The notes under the pieces were generated by a model, which was not told where the DNA came from, ran no database searches, and worked only from the letters and a program-made list of their open reading frames with translations. Below, one piece after another: positions 60,840-64,000 of a stretch of DNA of 64,000 nt. The position numbers and the translations under genes were made by a program. Where the stretch lies: the NCBI RefSeq assembly GCF_001625365.1, contig NZ_LJJF01000001.1, forward strand, positions 4,681,001 through 4,745,000, in the 5' to 3' direction. This DNA comes from Streptomyces sp. MJM8645. Its GTDB lineage: Bacteria; Actinomycetota; Actinomycetes; Streptomycetales; Streptomycetaceae. Each line of letters opens with the position of its first letter. Position 1 is the stretch's first letter.

Positions 60840-61348
60840 GGCGTCCTCCCTGCGACGGTGGGGCGGGCGGCGAGCCTGCCGCGGAGGGTGTCCAGGGCCC
60901 GGGAGCTCTGGCTCTTGACGTTGCCCGACGAGCAGCCCATGGCGTCGGCGGCCTGGTCGATCGTCAGGTCGCAGTAGTACCGGAGCACCACGGCCGCCCG
61001 TTGGCGGGCCGGCAGCGTCGCCAGGGCGTGGCGCAGGTCCAGCGAGGCGTCGAGGTCGACGGGCATGGACTCGGTGTCGAGGTCGGTGCCCGGCCGGCTG
61101 GTCCGCCGCCACCAGGAGGTGCGCTGCTCGGCCAGGAAGGTGTTGACCAGCACCCTGCGGGCGTAGCCGTCCAGGTTCTCCATGCGGCCTGCCCGTGACC
61201 AGTTCACGTACAGCTTGGTGGTGGTCTCCTGGACCAGGTCGTCCGCGCGGTGCCAGTCCCCGCACAGCAGATAGGCGACCTTGCGCAGCCAGCCGCTCCT
61301 AGAAGTCACGTACTCCGTGAACTCCTCGTCGCGTGCCTGCTTCGCCAT
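60836..61348 (-). CDS. SigE-family ECF RNA polymerase sigma factor
   Basis: A 170-residue extracytoplasmic-function sigma factor of the actinobacterial SigE family (TIGR02983). Region 2 reads EFTEYVTSRSGWLRKVAYLLCGDWHRADDLVQETTTKLYVNWSRAGRMENLDGYARRVLVNTF. Region 4 reads LATLPARQRAAVVLRYYCDLTIDQAADAMGCSSGNVKSQSSRALDTLRG. Two aromatic segments and the WWRR linker are typical. It directs polymerase to a small regulon, usually including itself. The downstream membrane protein probably restrains it. It is divergent from the hypothetical gene at 61460. Confidence 0.92.
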   Translation of the reverse strand: MAKQARDEEFTEYVTSRSGWLRKVAYLLCGDWHRADDLVQETTTKLYVNWSRAGRMENLDGYARRVLVNTFLAEQRTSWWRRTSRPGTDLDTESMPVDLDASLDLRHALATLPARQRAAVVLRYYCDLTIDQAADAMGCSSGNVKSQSSRALDTLRGRLAARPTVAGRTP

Positions 61349-61459
61349 CTGCGCCCCCCTTCTCCCTCGTACCGTCGGCGCTCGTGCGCGCCGTCCACCC
61401 CCCTAATGCGGGCACCCGCCCCGAACGTTGCATGCGAATGCGCACGTAGGCTTTCGGAC

Positions 61460-62110
61460 ATGCCCAACGGCCGGTACACGCTCCATACAGCCATGACTCC
61501 TCTGGGTCACGACCGCGTGCTGCTCGGGGAGGAGCGCTTCAGCTGCGCCCCCGGGGCGGCCGGCTGGCGGTACGTCTCCAAGACCTACGCGCCGGACGGG
61601 CGGGTGATCGGCAGCGTCGACCTCACCCTGGACTCGCGGGCCCGCCCGCTGCGGATGGAACTGCGGGCCGGCGGCTGGCAGGTGCGCGGCGGCGCGGTGG
61701 ACGGCGTCGCCTGGGTCCGGACGGACGCGGCGGACCCGGGCGGCGAGCACAGCGTGGAGGGGCACGACCGGGCGCACGGGTTCACCGGCGGCTCGCCGGC
61801 CTTCCTGGTCGCCACCGCCCGGCTGCTGCGGCTGCGGGAGGGGGCGAGCGCGCGGGTGCGGCTGGTCGCGTTCACCGAACCGGTGCTGGCGCCGCGCACC
61901 TTCGACCAGGGGTGGCTGCTGGAGGGTGTCGACACGCACCAGACCGACTCCGGGCCGCTGCTGGTCGAGCGGTACCAGGTCGCGGACCTGGAGACCGGCG
62001 AGCAGCAGGTCGTGCACCTCGCGGGGGACGTGGTGCTGGCGGCCGACGGGATCGAACTGGAGGAGCTGGCGTCGCCGCCGAACGCCTGGCCGGCGCAGTT
62101 CGGGGAGTAG
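61460..62110 (+). CDS. Conserved hypothetical protein
   Basis: A 216-residue soluble beta-rich protein that I do not recognise by name (GRYTLHTAMTPLGHDRVLLGEERFSC, SVDLTLDSRARPLRMELRAGGWQVRGGAVDGVAWVRTD, GFTGGSPAFLVATARLLRL). It has no signal peptide, membrane helix or metal motif. The pattern of paired strands and GxRRG/VxGVxW is reminiscent of glycolipid- or lipid-binding barrel proteins, but this is weak. TAGGCT (61447-61452) lies seven bases before the ATG, suggesting leaderless transcription. Confidence 0.75.
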   Translation: MPNGRYTLHTAMTPLGHDRVLLGEERFSCAPGAAGWRYVSKTYAPDGRVIGSVDLTLDSRARPLRMELRAGGWQVRGGAVDGVAWVRTDAADPGGEHSVEGHDRAHGFTGGSPAFLVATARLLRLREGASARVRLVAFTEPVLAPRTFDQGWLLEGVDTHQTDSGPLLVERYQVADLETGEQQVVHLAGDVVLAADGIELEELASPPNAWPAQFGE

Positions 62111-62170
62111 GTCCGGGTTGCGCGGGCCGGGCTGGGTGGGCCGGGCGGCGGGCCCGAGGGCGCGGTGAGC

Positions 62171-63124
62171 CTAGGCGGGCGGCGCGAAGCCGGTGTCGGG
62201 GGCCGGTGTCGAGGACGGTGCCGGTGCCGGGGCCGGGGTTAGTGCCGGTGCCGGGGACGGCTGGTCGGCGGTGGGCGGGGCGGGCTTCTCGAAGGAGGGG
62301 GCGGCCGGCTGGGGCGCGGGAGCCGGCCACGCGGCGGGTGCGGGGGCCGCGGTCCGCTGCCACTGCGCCTGGGCCCGCGTCCACTCCCGGCGCTGGCGCT
62401 CGGTGAGCACCGCGCCCAGGTACGCCGCCGGGTGTAGCCCCTGCGCCACCGGGTGACCGGTTCGGGCGGCCAGGTCGCCGGCCAGCCGGGTGGACATCTG
62501 GAGCGCCACCGCCGGGTCCAACTGGCCTATGCGGCCCAGCAGTTGGCGGATCGCCAGCCAGAGCGGCTCCGGCACCGCGGACAGGTCCATCGCGACCAGC
62601 TCCCGGCCCATCGCCTGGAGCAGGTGCGGGTGCACGGGCGGCAGCGGGGGCGGCGTCCCACCACCCGGGGTGCGCTCGCGGACGACCACCGTCCCGGCGA
62701 AGATGTCGCCCAGTCGCTTGCCGTCCGCGTTCACGGCCGAGGTGATCACCGCCGGCACGCCGGTCATGGCGACCAGCTCCATGAAGCCGACCAGCCCGCG
62801 CACCAGCGAGTGCCGGAACCGCACCGGGCCGCCGTCGGTGCGCACCACCCGCAGGCCGAGCGCGGCCTTGCCGAGCGAGCGCCCGTGGCTGAAGGTCTCG
62901 ACCATCACCGGCACGGCCACCAGGAAGAACACCAGCAGCCCGATCAGGGTGGCCGCCAGCGCCGCACCGTCCAGTCCGATCAGGGCGACGCTCAGGGTGA
63001 GCGAGACCAGGAACAGGGCGGCGAACTCCACGAGCAGGTCCAGCGTGATCGCCAGCGCCCGGCTGGGAAGCTTCGCCGTCTGCAGGTCGAGGACGACCGC
63101 CTCACCCGTCACCAGGTCGCTCAA
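62171..63124 (-). CDS. RDD family membrane protein
   Basis: A 317-residue membrane protein. The RDD domain occupies residues 1-155. The initiating Arg-Asp segment is PSRALAITLDLLVEFAALFL, and the characteristic loop is FSHGRSLGKAALGLRVVRTDGGPVRFRHSLVRGLVGFME. GKRLGDIFAGTVVVRER closes it. The remaining 160 residues form a cytoplasmic helical part and a Pro/Ala-rich tail. The start is TTG at 63124, with only a weak GACAGG upstream. It is divergent from the SpoIIM-like gene 289 bases away, a neighbourhood usual in actinobacteria. Its function is unknown. Confidence 0.88.
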   Translation of the reverse strand: MSDLVTGEAVVLDLQTAKLPSRALAITLDLLVEFAALFLVSLTLSVALIGLDGAALAATLIGLLVFFLVAVPVMVETFSHGRSLGKAALGLRVVRTDGGPVRFRHSLVRGLVGFMELVAMTGVPAVITSAVNADGKRLGDIFAGTVVVRERTPGGGTPPPLPPVHPHLLQAMGRELVAMDLSAVPEPLWLAIRQLLGRIGQLDPAVALQMSTRLAGDLAARTGHPVAQGLHPAAYLGAVLTERQRREWTRAQAQWQRTAAPAPAAWPAPAPQPAAPSFEKPAPPTADQPSPAPALTPAPAPAPSSTPAPDTGFAPPA

Positions 63125-63413
63125 GACACCTGTCCGTTCACGTTCGTGGAGCCGTACAGCTCACTCATGGAGGCCGCCGAGGGCGGCACGGACGAGGGGA
63201 GGGACGTCACCCGGACCGGCCCCCACGACCTGCTCTCCGCAGTCTGATCCGCAGCCGCAAACATACGGCGCCCGGTGGCCGCACGGGAAGTGAGATCCCG
63301 GCGGCCGGGGTGCCCACCGCTCCTGGCATGCTGGGCCGCGCGTGTCCGTACCTACCCGCCCGTCCGCCCGCGACCGGGCCCCTCGCGCCCACCGCCGACC
63401 ATGGAGCCGCCGA

Positions 63414-64000
63414 ATGGACCTGGACGTCTTCGTCGCCACCCACCAGGGGGAGTGGGCACGGCTGGACGCCCTCGCCCGACGGCGCCGGCTCAGCGGGGAG
63501 GAGGCCGACGAACTGGTCACCCTCTACCAGCGCGCCACCGGCCACCTGGCCAAGGTCCAGGCCGCCGCACCGGACCCGGCCCTGCTCAGCCGGCTGACCG
63601 GCCTGGTCTCGCGGGCCCGCAGCGCGGTGACCGGATCGCGCAGCAGCGGCTGGCACGACGTCGCCCGGTACTACACGGTGAGCTTCCCGGCCGCGCTGTA
63701 CCGCGCGCGCCGCTGGTGGGTGCCGGTCGCGGTCGTCTCGCTGCTGGCCACCGCGGTGCTCGCCTGGTGGATGGCCACCCACCCCGAGGTCCGCAACAGC
63801 CTGGTCGCCCCGGATCACCTGCGGGAGATGACCCGCCCCGGCGGGCAGTACGAGTCGTACTACTCGGACCGCCCGGCGAGTTCGTTCGCCGCACAGGTCT
63901 GGACGAACAACGCCTGGATCGCCGTGCAGTGCCTGCTGTTCGGGATCGCGCTGGGTCTCCCGGTGCTCTGGGTGATGTGGACCAACGTGGTCAACCTCGG
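63414..64000 (+). CDS. Stage II sporulation protein M-like membrane protein (3' end outside window)
   Basis: The first 195 residues of a SpoIIM/COG1300-type protein. Helical cytoplasmic part DLDVFVATHQGEWARLDALARRRRLSGEEADELVTLYQRATGHLAKV is the family signature. It is followed by a first membrane helix (WWVPVAVVSLLATAVLAWWMA), an extracytoplasmic loop, and a second helix (WIAVQCLLFGIALGLPVLWVMW). The ATG at 63414 fits the family start; the ATG at 63401 is out of frame. In actinobacteria this protein is encoded opposite an RDD protein, and its function is not settled. Confidence 0.85.
   Translation, partial: MDLDVFVATHQGEWARLDALARRRRLSGEEADELVTLYQRATGHLAKVQAAAPDPALLSRLTGLVSRARSAVTGSRSSGWHDVARYYTVSFPAALYRARRWWVPVAVVSLLATAVLAWWMATHPEVRNSLVAPDHLREMTRPGGQYESYYSDRPASSFAAQVWTNNAWIAVQCLLFGIALGLPVLWVMWTNVVNL

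Overview
The window is a piece of a very GC-rich actinobacterial chromosome. Codons end mostly in G or C, GTG and TTG starts are common, a WhiB regulator is present, and F420 biosynthesis genes are present. The gene order whiB, fbiA-fbiB, manB, SIS isomerase, sahH resembles a block I know from mycobacteria and streptomycetes, so the source is most likely Streptomyces, Kitasatospora or a close relative. Almost everything is ordinary chromosomal housekeeping and cell-envelope coding. The accessory material sits in a few small islands.

Layout: 1-1800, end of the histidine utilisation genes (hutF, hutI). 1855-2452, an orphan DUF397 gene behind a truncated gene (a deletion scar). 2622-6311, an S9 peptidase and a POT peptide transporter, both on the minus strand. 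6641-8623, a response regulator/histidine kinase pair. 8677-14219, gtrA, purK-purE, a renal-dipeptidase homologue, a CoA-binding protein and UDP-glucose dehydrogenase. 14401-20184, acyl-CoA dehydrogenase, GNAT, methyltransferase, a secreted TAP-type hydrolase, MarR, MerR and cyclophilin. 20310-23088, an accessory island: a PIMT-like methyltransferase preceded by a 50-residue Gly/Asp-rich peptide, divergent from a helix-turn-helix/NUDIX pair. 23332-39980, envelope functions: three LCP ligases, an FtsX-type ABC exporter, glycosyltransferase, acyltransferases and a peptidoglycan-recognition amidase, plus an FMN reductase behind a cysteine-containing leader peptide. 40000-45144, an NTF2-like protein, a DNA glycosylase, two tandem toxin-antitoxin modules and fbiB/fbiA. 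45249-46082, cysteine dioxygenase with a Cys-rich leader peptide. 46496-59671, whiB, a giant glycosyltransferase, DUF5719, DUF3499, manB, Trm112-like, SIS isomerase, a cation-diffusion transporter and sahH. 59766-64000, a SigE-type sigma factor with its membrane partner, a hypothetical, an RDD protein and a SpoIIM-like protein cut by the window end.

Three observations stand out. (1) The peptide/methyltransferase pair at 20310-21647 has the two-gene architecture of an aspartimide-forming RiPP (imiditide-like) locus; its precursor is a small unlisted ORF. (2) The two toxin-antitoxin modules at 41489-42853 are separated by a scar made of the 3' end of fbiB joined to the 3' end of the neighbouring glycosylase gene. 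The two modules were therefore apparently stacked at one junction by recombination between alleles. (3) Two small cysteine-codon leader peptides (26058-26138 and 45996-46082) precede a sulfur/FMN reductase gene and cysteine dioxygenase, suggesting cysteine-responsive attenuation on both sides of sulfur metabolism. The gene 3' ends here also carry an unusual number of short tandem duplications that include the stop codon.
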